A DNA stretch of 64,000 nt from Sulfurimonas crateris (GTDB taxonomy: Bacteria; Campylobacterota; Campylobacteria; Campylobacterales; Sulfurimonadaceae): assembly GCA_945870785.1 (NCBI GenBank), contig CAMBTK010000003.1:1-64000 (forward strand). The letters are read 5' to 3'. This document shows positions 54,439-63,657 of this stretch, piece after piece. The notes under the pieces are model-generated. The model ran no database searches. It worked only from the letters and a program-made list of their open reading frames with translations, and had not been told where the DNA came from. The number at the start of each line of letters is the position of its first letter. The stretch's first letter is position 1. Position numbers and translations under genes: made by a program.

Positions 54439-56033
54439 CACCAAATCAGAGACTTATAATAGCGGTATTGTTATCGTTTGTATTTTTCATAGCATATACA
54501 GCAATTTATCCAGCGGAACAGCCAGCAGAAGTGGCACAAAAAGAGAGTAGCAAAGAGCAAAAAGTAGAGCTAAAAAAAGCTCCAAAAGTAGAAGATATTG
54601 TTGGACATGAAATATCTGCACAAGAGGCAGTTGCTGCAAATGATTTAAGCATACTAACAACAGTAAAAAATAGTGATTTTATACTAAAAATAGACACTCT
54701 AGGACGTATCTCTTCAAAAGTACTTTTACAAGAGATGTATAACACAAATGAAGATGCACATGCACAGCTTATTCCTCAAAGCGGAACAAAACCTCTCTTT
54801 ATTAGATTTTTAGATCCATCTATAAATGAAGAAGCTGCGAAAACTCCTTATAGTGCAGATGTTTCAGAGATTAACCTTCAAGATAACGCTAGTAAAGTTG
54901 TTTTAACTCAAAAATTATCTAACCTAACAATCACAAAAGTGGTAACTTTTTATGCTGATGGGCATTATGATGTTGATATTTCACTCTCTGATGATAAAAG
55001 ATACTTCATTTACCTAGGACAAAGACCAAGAGTTAATGAAAAAGAGCAGATGATGGCTGCTGTTGGTGCTCTTATTTATAATGATGAAGAGCTTCTTACG
55101 ATTATCGAAGATGGCGATTCTAAAGAGAGAAAAAGTTTTAGCCATATCGAACTAGCTGCAGCGTTTGATCAATACTCAGCATCAATTATGTATGGTTTTG
55201 GCAAAGATACAAATATTATTATAGATAGAGACAGAGATAACAATCCGATAGTCTATTTTGAAGCACTACAAAATATGAAATTTAGTGGTTATATCGGTCA
55301 AAAAAGATATAAAACACTAGATGCAATAAATCCAATTTTGACAAATGCTGTTGAGTATGGCTGGTTTACTTTTGCTTCAAAGCCTCTGTTTCAGCTTCTT
55401 ATGTGGTTACATGGTTTGATTGGAAATTGGGGTTGGTCGATTGTTGCACTTACAATTCTTATAAGAGTAATTCTTTATCCTTTGACATACAAAGGTATGG
55501 TTTCTATGCAAAAGATGAAAGATATTGCGCCTCAAGTTAAAGCACTTCAGGCAAAATACAAGGGTGATCCACAACGAATGAATGCTGCTGTTATGGATAT
55601 GTATAAAAAACATGGAGCAAACCCTCTTGGCGGATGTCTTCCTATGTTGCTTCAAATACCAGTATTTTTTGCAATTTATCGTGTACTTTTAAATGCTGTT
55701 GAGCTTCAAGGTGCACCTTGGATGTTATGGGTAAATGACCTCTCAAGAATGGACTCAACTTTTGTTCTTCCAATTCTTATGGGTGCTTCGATGTACTATC
55801 AGCAAAAACTTACACCTAGTAATTTCACTGATCCACTTCAAGAGAAGATATTTAAGTTCTTACCTATAATATTTACATTCTTCTTTATAACATTCCCTTC
55901 AGGTCTAGTTCTTTACTGGTTCATAAACAATATGTTCTCAATCGGGCAACAATTTATCGTTAATCAGCAGTTTAAAAATGCAAAAGATGCTCAAATAGCT
56001 GCACACAAACATGTGGAGAACAAAGATGATTAA
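54423..56033 (+). CDS. yidC: membrane protein insertase YidC
   Basis: Insertase for Sec-dependent and independent membrane proteins, 536 residues. One N-terminal helix (about 8-26), a large periplasmic domain (about 30-320) as in Gram-negative YidC, then the conserved core (about 335-525) with the groove arginine in LTILIRVILYPLTYKG and the loop FKFLPIIFTFFFITFPSGLVLYW, here only described. The start is GTG, with Shine-Dalgarno aaaggg five bases before; an ATG four codons later is an alternative. Confidence 0.95.
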   Translation: MFDKMTPNQRLIIAVLLSFVFFIAYTAIYPAEQPAEVAQKESSKEQKVELKKAPKVEDIVGHEISAQEAVAANDLSILTTVKNSDFILKIDTLGRISSKVLLQEMYNTNEDAHAQLIPQSGTKPLFIRFLDPSINEEAAKTPYSADVSEINLQDNASKVVLTQKLSNLTITKVVTFYADGHYDVDISLSDDKRYFIYLGQRPRVNEKEQMMAAVGALIYNDEELLTIIEDGDSKERKSFSHIELAAAFDQYSASIMYGFGKDTNIIIDRDRDNNPIVYFEALQNMKFSGYIGQKRYKTLDAINPILTNAVEYGWFTFASKPLFQLLMWLHGLIGNWGWSIVALTILIRVILYPLTYKGMVSMQKMKDIAPQVKALQAKYKGDPQRMNAAVMDMYKKHGANPLGGCLPMLLQIPVFFAIYRVLLNAVELQGAPWMLWVNDLSRMDSTFVLPILMGASMYYQQKLTPSNFTDPLQEKIFKFLPIIFTFFFITFPSGLVLYWFINNMFSIGQQFIVNQQFKNAKDAQIAAHKHVENKDD

Positions 56034-57006
56034 GATTGAGTCGGCAACTTTAGAGCAAGCATGTAAAGATGCCGCTTCGGCGCTAGGGTGCTCTGCTAGT
56101 GAGTTGGCAATAGAGATCGTCCAATCTCCAAGCAATGGCTTTATGGGACTTTTTAAAAAAAGTGCCATTATAGTAGCGGCAAAAAAGACAAAAGAGAAAA
56201 GTTATCAAGAGGATAAAGATGTTCAAAAAACTCTAACAGAGACAAAGCCAACTCCAGTAGTTCAAAAAGAGAGATACACTGAAGAGAAAGTTGAATTAAA
56301 ACCAGAAGTAAGAAAAGAGCTCAAGCAAGAGCGAAAAAAAGAGTTTAAGCCAGAACCTAAACCAGAACCAAAGCCTAAAAAAGAGCTTCCAAAACACAAT
56401 CACAACATTGTAAATGACACTATCATGCCACAATCTTTTGTGAGCATGCAAGATGATGATGACTATGATATGGAAGATATTAATTATACTGCAGATTATG
56501 ATGATGAAAATGAAGATCTTCCTGAAAAAGTAAAAATAAAAATAAGTGCATATCAAGTTTCTAAAAGTGTTGAAAAAGAGATAAATGAACTCTTTAAATC
56601 AATATGCTTTAATATTGAGAAAATTGAAGTAACGCCGTATGATGAAAATACTCTTCTTGTTGAGTTCAAAGGTGAAGATGCTGCCCTGCTTATCGGTAAA
56701 GAGGGTTATAGATATAAAGCACTGTCATATATGATTTTTAACTGGATAAACACAAAATACCAGCTTCAACTTCGCCTAGAAATAGCAGAGTTTTTAAAAA
56801 ATCAAGAAGAGTCAGTTACAAGATATTTAGTTACTGTTTGTGAAAATATTGACAGAGACGGTCGTGCGCAAACAAAAATTCTTGATGGTGTTTTAATTCA
56901 AATTGCACTAAAAGAGCTTAGAGAGAAATATCCAAATAAATATGTAGCAGTTCGTTCTACAAGAGATGGACTAAAGTTTATAATCATAAACGATTACCAC
57001 AACTAA
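56026..57006 (+). CDS. RNA-binding protein KhpB/Jag
   Basis: Has 326 residues. The N-terminal Jag domain (1-50, SPSNGFMGLFKKSAII) is followed by a long charged linker with Pro-Lys-Glu repeats (about 60-130) and an acidic patch (142-165), then a KH domain with the GKEGYR loop at 224-229 and a C-terminal R3H-like domain (about 265-326) in which the canonical R-x3-H is not obvious. Next to yidC as in many bacteria. ATG is chosen after the ggag Shine-Dalgarno, five codons into the open frame. Confidence 0.87.
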   Translation: MIKIESATLEQACKDAASALGCSASELAIEIVQSPSNGFMGLFKKSAIIVAAKKTKEKSYQEDKDVQKTLTETKPTPVVQKERYTEEKVELKPEVRKELKQERKKEFKPEPKPEPKPKKELPKHNHNIVNDTIMPQSFVSMQDDDDYDMEDINYTADYDDENEDLPEKVKIKISAYQVSKSVEKEINELFKSICFNIEKIEVTPYDENTLLVEFKGEDAALLIGKEGYRYKALSYMIFNWINTKYQLQLRLEIAEFLKNQEESVTRYLVTVCENIDRDGRAQTKILDGVLIQIALKELREKYPNKYVAVRSTRDGLKFIIINDYHN

Positions 57007-57050
57007 TGAATTTCTTTGGAAACTCGTTTTCAAAGAGAGGAGATTGATTA

Positions 57051-58391
57051 ATGAGTCAAGATACAATAAGTGCCATTGCAACAGCCAATGGCATAGGTTC
57101 AATAGCGATAATTCGTATAAGCGGAGATAGCGCTTTAGAGATTGCTTCAAAACTTACCCACAAAGAAAATTTCACTCCTAGATATGCTTCACTCTCAAAC
57201 ATATATAATTTTAATGGCGAATTAATTGATGAAGCTATAGTTATCTATTTTAGGGCTCCTTTTTCTTTTACTGCTGAAGATGTTGTAGAGATTCAGTGTC
57301 ATGGCGGTTTTATCGTTGCGCAAAGCATCCTAAAGGCTACGCTCGCTTATGGTGCAAGGTTGGCAACTGCTGGAGAGTTTTCAAAACGTGCTTTTTTTAA
57401 CGGTCGCATTGATTTAAGTAAAGCCGAGGCGATAGCACAACTAATCGAAGCAAAAAGCGAAGATGCAGCAAAAATATTAGCACAGCAGATGAAGGGTTCA
57501 CTTCAAGGCTATATAGAAAAAATCAGAGATGATCTTATCCATATACTCGCTTATTCTGAGGTGAGCATAGATTATGCAGAAGAGGATTTGCCAGAGGATT
57601 TGGTTATGCAAATAGAAGCAAATCTCAAAGAACTCAAAGCTTCACTTCTAAAAACCCTCAAAGCAAGTAAGGCTAGAGAAGGCCTAATGCAGGGCTTTAA
57701 AGTGGCAATTATAGGAAAACCAAATGTTGGAAAAAGCTCACTGTTAAACGCTCTTCTTAATTACAACAGAGCTATTGTAAGCGACATAGCAGGAACTACA
57801 AGAGACACGATAGAAGAGCAGGTTAAAATCGGCACACATCTTATACGCATAGTTGATACTGCTGGAATAAGAGAAGCTAGTGATGAGATAGAAAAGATAG
57901 GGATACAACGCTCACTTGAGGCGATAAATGAGAGCGATATAGTTGTAGCACTCTTTGATGCTTCAAGAGCAGCGGATGATGAAGATGAGCAGATTATATC
58001 TCTTATAAAATCTAAAGCTGTTGGCAAGAGCGTTTTTTATGTAAAAAATAAGATAGATTTAGAGCAAAAATTTTATAGAGCAGAGTTAAATTTTGATATG
58101 GAGATAAACTCTAAAGATAGTGTTGAAGAGCTGATTTTAGCACTTGAAAATATAATGAACATAGCAAACTCTTCAGATGAGATGATGCTAATCTCACAAA
58201 GACAAATCGGTGCAGTTCAAAACGCTCTTAACTATATAGATGAGGCATTTGAGCCACTTCACGATCAAGAGCTTGAGATATTTTCATTTAATCTAAATGA
58301 AGCTATAAAAGAGATGGCATCTATCACTAGGCCATTTGAAAACGATGAGATGCTAGATAAGATGTTTGGCTCTTTTTGTCTAGGAAAATAG
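57051..58391 (+). CDS. mnmE: tRNA modification GTPase MnmE
   Basis: GTPase that with MnmG forms cmnm5U34 in tRNA wobble positions. The 446 residues have an N-terminal folate-binding domain (about 1-115), the G domain with GKPNVGKSSL near 222 and DTAGI near 268, and the C-terminal catalytic cysteine motif CLGK (usually CIGK). The C-terminal stop shares a base with the ruvX start. Confidence 0.95.
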   Translation: MSQDTISAIATANGIGSIAIIRISGDSALEIASKLTHKENFTPRYASLSNIYNFNGELIDEAIVIYFRAPFSFTAEDVVEIQCHGGFIVAQSILKATLAYGARLATAGEFSKRAFFNGRIDLSKAEAIAQLIEAKSEDAAKILAQQMKGSLQGYIEKIRDDLIHILAYSEVSIDYAEEDLPEDLVMQIEANLKELKASLLKTLKASKAREGLMQGFKVAIIGKPNVGKSSLLNALLNYNRAIVSDIAGTTRDTIEEQVKIGTHLIRIVDTAGIREASDEIEKIGIQRSLEAINESDIVVALFDASRAADDEDEQIISLIKSKAVGKSVFYVKNKIDLEQKFYRAELNFDMEINSKDSVEELILALENIMNIANSSDEMMLISQRQIGAVQNALNYIDEAFEPLHDQELEIFSFNLNEAIKEMASITRPFENDEMLDKMFGSFCLGK

Positions 58392-58783
58392 TGAAATACA
58401 TTGCAATAGATTTAGGACTCAAGCGCATAGGACTTGCATACTCTGCGCATAAAGATTTGGTAACCCCGCTCAAAGCGGTAGAGAGAAAAAACAGAGACCA
58501 AGCAGCAAGAGATGTTAAAAAAGTACTTATTGAGTGGGAAGTTGATGCTGTTGTAGTTGGTATTCCTCTTGGCGGTAGCAGTGAAGATGAGATGAGACGC
58601 AGAGTCGCTCATTTTATGAATCTAGTTGCATTTGAGGGTGATGTTTTCTACCAAGATGAGAGTAACTCATCAATAGAAGCAGAGTCAATGATGAGAGGCG
58701 AGATAAAATATATCAGAGATGGTCGTATAGACTCTATCTCTGCTATGATAATTTTGCAGAGATACCTAAGACAAAAACGCTAA
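58391..58783 (+). CDS. ruvX: YqgF/RuvX Holliday-junction-resolvase-type nuclease
   Basis: RNase H-like fold, 130 residues. The first acidic residue is in KYIAIDLGLKRIGLAYS, the second in YQDESNSS near 93 and the third in IDSISAMIILQRYL. Implicated in rRNA processing and Holliday-junction cleavage. The GTG start is chosen over a TTG five codons upstream, because aggaaa lies just ahead of it. It overlaps the reverse-strand GGDEF gene by 18 bases. Confidence 0.9.
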   Translation: MKYIAIDLGLKRIGLAYSAHKDLVTPLKAVERKNRDQAARDVKKVLIEWEVDAVVVGIPLGGSSEDEMRRRVAHFMNLVAFEGDVFYQDESNSSIEAESMMRGEIKYIRDGRIDSISAMIILQRYLRQKR

Positions 58784-60892
58784 CAAATCATCTAGCGATA
58801 GAGGTCTGCTATATAGATAGCCCTGTGTCATATCGCAATTTAGCCCATCTAATATAAGCTTTTGCTCCTCATTTTCAACGCCCTCAGCTACTGTAGTTAG
58901 TTTAAAAGATTTGGCGAGTGCGATAATTGCGTTAACGATACTTTTTGAATCTTCATCAATCTCTAGCTCTTTGACAAATTCTCTATCTATCTTTAATGTG
59001 TCAATTGGAAGTTTTTTTAGATACGACATAGAGGAGTAGCCAGTACCAAAATCATCTATTGATATTTTTACACCTAATTTTTTTATCTTCTTAAGTATAT
59101 CTACGACACTCTCGATATTTTGCATGATAGAGGTCTCTGTTACCTCAAACTCTACTAAAGATGGCTCAACTCCACTCTCTAGTAAAAGTGATTTTGCTTC
59201 ATCATAAAAAGAAGCTTCATCTAGCTGTTTTCCAGAAACATTTATGGAGATGCTAATAGGAGTTGCAAGTTTTGAGTTGATGATTTTTAAGTCACTTAGA
59301 GCTTGTTTTATAACCCATCTTCCTATTTCGTTTATATAGTTTGACTCTTCTGCTATGGGTATAAATTTATCTGGTGGGATAAAGCCTAAATCTTTATCTA
59401 TCCATCTGATTAAAGCCTCTACTCCGATAGTTCTTCTCTCTACAAATGAGTACTTTGGTTGATAGTTTAAGAAAAAGCTCTTGTTTGCTATGGCATGTCT
59501 TAATTTTGTATCTAATTCTAGGCGATACAAGGCATCTTTATTCATCATATCATTGAAGTATCTAAAACTGTTTTTACCACTATTTTTTGCTTCATACATA
59601 GCCGTATCTGCATTTTTTAGCAAATCGCTATGATTGTCCCCATTTTGAGGATAGAGGCTTATCCCGATACTCCACCCAACATTTACTTCCCTGTTTTGTA
59701 TAGTTATTGGCTCTTTTACGCTGGATAAAATAGTGTCTGCTAATTGAGAGATACTAAGGAGATTTTCATACGGAGTTAAGATGACAAACTCATCTCCTCC
59801 AAGTCTAGATAGTATGCCATCTTCTGAGATGATATTTTGTAGTTTGGCTGCTATCTCAATAAGTAAAAGGTCTCCAGCATGGTGTCCTAGTGAGTCGTTT
59901 ATCCATTTGAAATTATCTAAATCCAAAAATAAAATAGCAAAAGTTTCACTGTTATAGTGAGCAGATTTTATATAGGTTTCTACCTCTTGTTTAAATAGTT
60001 TTGCGTTTGGGAGTTTTGTCAAAAAGTCATAAAATGCCAGTTGATGAATTTTCTCTTGAGAGTTTTTTTCTTCAGTTATATCACGAGACATCCCAATATA
60101 GTTTAGGACCTCTTGGTTTTTATCTCTTACGCAGATAACAGTCTGCTCAACAGCATAGAGTGAACCATCTTTTTTTCTGTCCCAAAGCTCATCGTTCCAT
60201 AAATCATAGTTAGCTAAACTACTCCACATTTTTTTGTAAAATTCTTCATTTCCCCAACCAGAGCTTAGAAATTTTGGGTCTTTACCTAGAACTTCTTCTT
60301 TAGAGTATCCTGTAAGTTTCTCAAACGAGCTATTTACAGAGACAATATGGTTGTTTTTATCTGTTATGACAATGCCATCTGAGGCGTATTTAAAAACATT
60401 TGACGCAATCTCTAGCTCTTTTTCGCGCTCTATCCTCTCTGTTATATCGTGAACAGTTCCAATAGATTTTATAACATTGCCATCGACATCGAGCTTGTGA
60501 ATACATCTCTCTTCGACATATTTTAGTTTTTTGTCTTTTGTTGTTATGCGATGTACAATGCAGTATGATTTTTTATCTTCAAGTGACTTCATATAAGCAT
60601 CATGCACAGTGGCACGGTCTTCTTCATGTACAAAGCTAAAAAACTTTTCATAAGATGGTTCAATCTCATTAGGAATTAAACCAAATATTCTATAAGTCTC
60701 ATCTGACCAAAAAAGTTCATTTGTGCTTATAACTAGCTTCCAATGCCCTGTTTTTGATATCTCTTGAGCTTCGTTTAGATTTCTTATGAGACTTTTTATA
60801 GTTGCCATGTCCATATCAGCACCACTATATTCCATTAACACGTCATTGTTGTTGTAAAGTGGAAAGCTACTGTTATTGTGATTGTTTGACAA
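58766..60892 (-). CDS. PAS-PAS-GGDEF-EAL cyclic di-GMP protein
   Basis: Has 708 residues: two PAS domains with PAC motifs (about 35-155 and 160-280), a GGDEF domain with intact GGDEF at 365-369 and an EAL domain with EAL at 492-494. No RxxD inhibitory site precedes GGDEF. Either or both enzymes could be active in cyclic di-GMP synthesis or breakdown. There is no membrane segment, so sensing is cytoplasmic through the PAS domains (ligand or flavin not identifiable). Lies tail to tail with ruvX, alone on its strand. Confidence 0.93.
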   Translation of the reverse strand: MSNNHNNSSFPLYNNNDVLMEYSGADMDMATIKSLIRNLNEAQEISKTGHWKLVISTNELFWSDETYRIFGLIPNEIEPSYEKFFSFVHEEDRATVHDAYMKSLEDKKSYCIVHRITTKDKKLKYVEERCIHKLDVDGNVIKSIGTVHDITERIEREKELEIASNVFKYASDGIVITDKNNHIVSVNSSFEKLTGYSKEEVLGKDPKFLSSGWGNEEFYKKMWSSLANYDLWNDELWDRKKDGSLYAVEQTVICVRDKNQEVLNYIGMSRDITEEKNSQEKIHQLAFYDFLTKLPNAKLFKQEVETYIKSAHYNSETFAILFLDLDNFKWINDSLGHHAGDLLLIEIAAKLQNIISEDGILSRLGGDEFVILTPYENLLSISQLADTILSSVKEPITIQNREVNVGWSIGISLYPQNGDNHSDLLKNADTAMYEAKNSGKNSFRYFNDMMNKDALYRLELDTKLRHAIANKSFFLNYQPKYSFVERRTIGVEALIRWIDKDLGFIPPDKFIPIAEESNYINEIGRWVIKQALSDLKIINSKLATPISISINVSGKQLDEASFYDEAKSLLLESGVEPSLVEFEVTETSIMQNIESVVDILKKIKKLGVKISIDDFGTGYSSMSYLKKLPIDTLKIDREFVKELEIDEDSKSIVNAIIALAKSFKLTTVAEGVENEEQKLILDGLNCDMTQGYLYSRPLSLDDLLAFLS

Positions 60893-60977
60893 AAAAATGC
60901 CTTAGAATAAATTTGTGGAGTTTTACAAGATAACTCATAATAAGGAAATTAATAAATAGTTGTAAAAATTATCAAAA

Positions 60978-61631
60978 CTACATTAAAACTCTTTTGCTTA
61001 ATGCTTCTATGTTGTTGCTGTTGCCAAGAACTACTAAAATGTCACCTGCTTCGAGAATATCGTTCTTATCAAATGAAGTACGCCACTCCCCTTGATGTTT
61101 ATATGCGATAGGCTTAACTTCAAACTCATCTTGAAATCTTGGCGACAAGATGGAAGTTCCAACCCACAAAGAGCTAACAGCCATTTTAGCAATTTTCATG
61201 GTTATGGATAAATCAATAGTTTCATAATTCATATTTTCAACTATTGTTTTTACTAGTTTTTTTGCTGATTCCATCTCTGGATATATAACTTTAGCAGCAC
61301 CTAGTTTTGATAATATTTGACCATGAACCTGTGTGATAGCCTTTGCCACTACTGTTTTAATGCCGAGTTCTTTGAGCGCCATCACTGTGAGAATACTCGC
61401 TTCAATATTTTCTCCTATGCTGACGATTGCAACCTCTGCATCAGCTATTCCAGCTTCATAAAGTGCTTTTGGGTCTGATGAATCAAGCGCGATTGCATCT
61501 TGAACAAACTCGCTTATATCTCTAGCTTTCTCTTCATCGTTATCTATGGCGATAACTGCTTCTCCTTGTTGTGCCAACCCTTTGGCTACGTGGTATCCAA
61601 ATCTTCCTAGTCCAATAACAACGTATGTCAT
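60978..61631 (-). CDS. TrkA/KtrA-type potassium-channel regulatory subunit
   Basis: Has 217 residues: an N-terminal RCK/Rossmann domain with IGLGRFGYHVA at 6-16 and AIDNDEEKA near 29-37 (nucleotide binding), then a C-terminal TrkA_C domain with IEALSKRVL at the end. It gates the adjacent TrkH/KtrB channel. One RCK unit only, as in KtrA, not the two-repeat E. coli TrkA. Overlaps the channel gene by four bases. Confidence 0.92.
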   Translation of the reverse strand: MTYVVIGLGRFGYHVAKGLAQQGEAVIAIDNDEEKARDISEFVQDAIALDSSDPKALYEAGIADAEVAIVSIGENIEASILTVMALKELGIKTVVAKAITQVHGQILSKLGAAKVIYPEMESAKKLVKTIVENMNYETIDLSITMKIAKMAVSSLWVGTSILSPRFQDEFEVKPIAYKHQGEWRTSFDKNDILEAGDILVVLGNSNNIEALSKRVLM

Positions 61632-62956
61632 ATAATAACCTTTGCTTCTGCGAATTTGATACGGGTTTTAACCGCTTTTCCTACGATTACCACAGTAAAT
61701 GCAAAAACCCCGATTCTGCCCATTAACATAAGCAGTATTATGTTGAGTTTGCCAATATCACTAAAGAGTGCACTATAACTAAGTGACCCACCATCTCCAG
61801 TTGATACGCCTACTGTCGCGAATGCTGAGCATGTTTCAAAAAGTGTTCTAACAAAGTGCAGATTTTCACTCTCATTTAAAATAACGGTTGAAACTAAGAT
61901 ATAAAAAGAGGCTATAAAAATAATCGCATAAGCTTTGTTTATCTGATATGGAGCTAAACTTCTGTTGAAGATGTGCGGATTGTTTTGACCACGCAAAGTA
62001 AACCATACACCAATAACAGAGAGTGCTAAAACTGTGGTTTTGATACCACCTGCTGTTCCGCCAGGACTACCGCCAGTAATCATAAAAAAAGTTCCAAAAA
62101 AGAGATCAGAATCGTTTAGTGTAGAAAAATCAATAGTGTTAAAACCAGCAGTACGGTAGTTCACAGAAGCAAACCATGCAGCAACAATTTTTTCCAAAAT
62201 TGGTAAGTTTCCAAGTGAGTTTGGATTGTTCCACTCTAAAGAGAGGATGATTGCCATCCCCGCAAAAATCAAAATAGCTGATGTCCATAAAACTAGTTTA
62301 GTGTGTGTTGATAGGCGGGTTAGGGATTTTTTACGGTAGTTGTATAGCTCTAAGAGTACAAGGTAGCCAAGTCCGCCTATGATTATAAGCAGAGGGATTG
62401 TGATATTTATGATTAAATCATCTCTAAAGCCCATCATATTATCGCTAAAGAGAGAAAATCCAGCATTGTTAAAAGCTGAGATTGAGTGAAAAATACCAAA
62501 CCATAATGCATCTGCAAATGACATATCTGTAAAAAATCTAAGAGTGAGTATAGCTGCACCGCTTAGTTCTATTACAACTATCGAGGTAAATACTATTTTT
62601 AAAAAACGAAAAACTCCACTCATACCTGGGTAGTTTAGAGACTCTCTTAAGATAAGTCTATCTCTGTATCCAAGTTTTTTTCCACGCATAATAGCCAAAA
62701 ATGTGACTGCTGTCATATATCCCAATCCGCCGATTTGAATAAGAAGAAGAATGATAGTGTGACCAAAAGTAGTAAAATCAACAGGAGTGTCCTTGACAAT
62801 AAGCCCCGTCACACAAATCGCAGATGTTGAAGTAAATAGAGCGTCAATGATAGTAAGTTCTCCGTTATGTGCAAAAGGAAGCATTAGTAAAAAAGCACCT
62901 ATCCCAATAAGAATAACAAAGCTCATAAAGATTATCTTAACATCGTGCGTTTGCAT
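61628..62956 (-). CDS. TrkH/KtrB-type potassium channel subunit
   Basis: Membrane potassium translocator of 442 residues with four pore repeats: ICVTG at 47-51, NNAGF at 163-167, RTAGF at 268-272 and ATVGVSTG near 380-387, plus GGSPGGTAGGIKT at 295-307, the loop that follows the third filter helix in KtrB-like proteins. It lies 11 bases after a KdpE-like regulator and overlaps the RCK gene, so transporter and regulators are one operon. Confidence 0.93.
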   Translation of the reverse strand: MQTHDVKIIFMSFVILIGIGAFLLMLPFAHNGELTIIDALFTSTSAICVTGLIVKDTPVDFTTFGHTIILLLIQIGGLGYMTAVTFLAIMRGKKLGYRDRLILRESLNYPGMSGVFRFLKIVFTSIVVIELSGAAILTLRFFTDMSFADALWFGIFHSISAFNNAGFSLFSDNMMGFRDDLIINITIPLLIIIGGLGYLVLLELYNYRKKSLTRLSTHTKLVLWTSAILIFAGMAIILSLEWNNPNSLGNLPILEKIVAAWFASVNYRTAGFNTIDFSTLNDSDLFFGTFFMITGGSPGGTAGGIKTTVLALSVIGVWFTLRGQNNPHIFNRSLAPYQINKAYAIIFIASFYILVSTVILNESENLHFVRTLFETCSAFATVGVSTGDGGSLSYSALFSDIGKLNIILLMLMGRIGVFAFTVVIVGKAVKTRIKFAEAKVII

Positions 62957-62967
62957 AAATATCTCTT

Positions 62968-63657
62968 TTAGTTATTGCAACAAAATCTATAACCGATACC
63001 AGACTCTGTTTTTATGTATTTTGGTCTTGTACTGTTTTGTTCTATCTTTTTTCTAAGTGTGTTAACGTATGTTCTAAGGTACTGCATCTCATTTTGATAC
63101 CCGACTCCCCAAACCTCTTTGAGTATCTGTTTATGAGTAAGTGTTTTGTTTGCGTTTAGTAAAAAATACTTAAGAAGTTCAAACTCAATTGGTGTGAGTT
63201 TAAGTTGTTCATTTCTAAAAAATATATCTCTTGAGGCTATATCCAGCTCTAATTCAGCACAAGTGATTTTGCTAGATATATTTTCTCCACTAATACTGCG
63301 TCTAAGATTTGCTCTGATTCTAGCTAAGAGTTCATTGACTGAAAATGGTTTTGTTATGTAGTCATCCGCTCCTGCATCAAGAGCCGCAACAATCTCTTTT
63401 TCATCATCTCTTGCGCTAAGAACGACTATTGTAACTTTTGAAATCTCTCTTACTTCTCTTATAAACTCTTTTCCATCACCATCGGGCAACCCCAAATCTA
63501 CTAGAAGCAGGTCGGGAGAGTGTGTTAAAAAAAGCATCATGGCATTTTTTTTGTTATCACAAGAGATATGGTTTAGATTATGTTCTCTAAATGTAATCTC
63601 TAAGAGTTTTTTTACAGATGAATCATCTTCTATAATTTGGATAAGATAGTTTTTCAT
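62968..63657 (-). CDS. OmpR-family response regulator (KdpE-like)
   Basis: Has 229 residues. The receiver domain has acidic pocket Glu10/Asp11/Asp12, phosphoacceptor Asp54 in LVDLGLPDGDG, SAR near 82 and the conserved Lys in TKPF near 103; the C-terminal winged-helix domain contains EVWGVGYQNEMQYLRTYVNTLRKKIE-type sequence (only outlined here), which resembles KdpE. It overlaps the sensor kinase by four bases. The neighbourhood of TrkH/TrkA suggests control of potassium uptake. No kdpFABC is visible. Confidence 0.9.
   Translation of the reverse strand: MKNYLIQIIEDDSSVKKLLEITFREHNLNHISCDNKKNAMMLFLTHSPDLLLVDLGLPDGDGKEFIREVREISKVTIVVLSARDDEKEIVAALDAGADDYITKPFSVNELLARIRANLRRSISGENISSKITCAELELDIASRDIFFRNEQLKLTPIEFELLKYFLLNANKTLTHKQILKEVWGVGYQNEMQYLRTYVNTLRKKIEQNSTRPKYIKTESGIGYRFCCNN

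Noticed and set aside
53500-54500. Chromosomal replication origin near rpmH-rnpA
   Set aside because: In many bacteria dnaA adjoins rpmH, but here clpB precedes it, and I saw no cluster of DnaA boxes (TTATCCACA-type) or AT-rich unwinding region.
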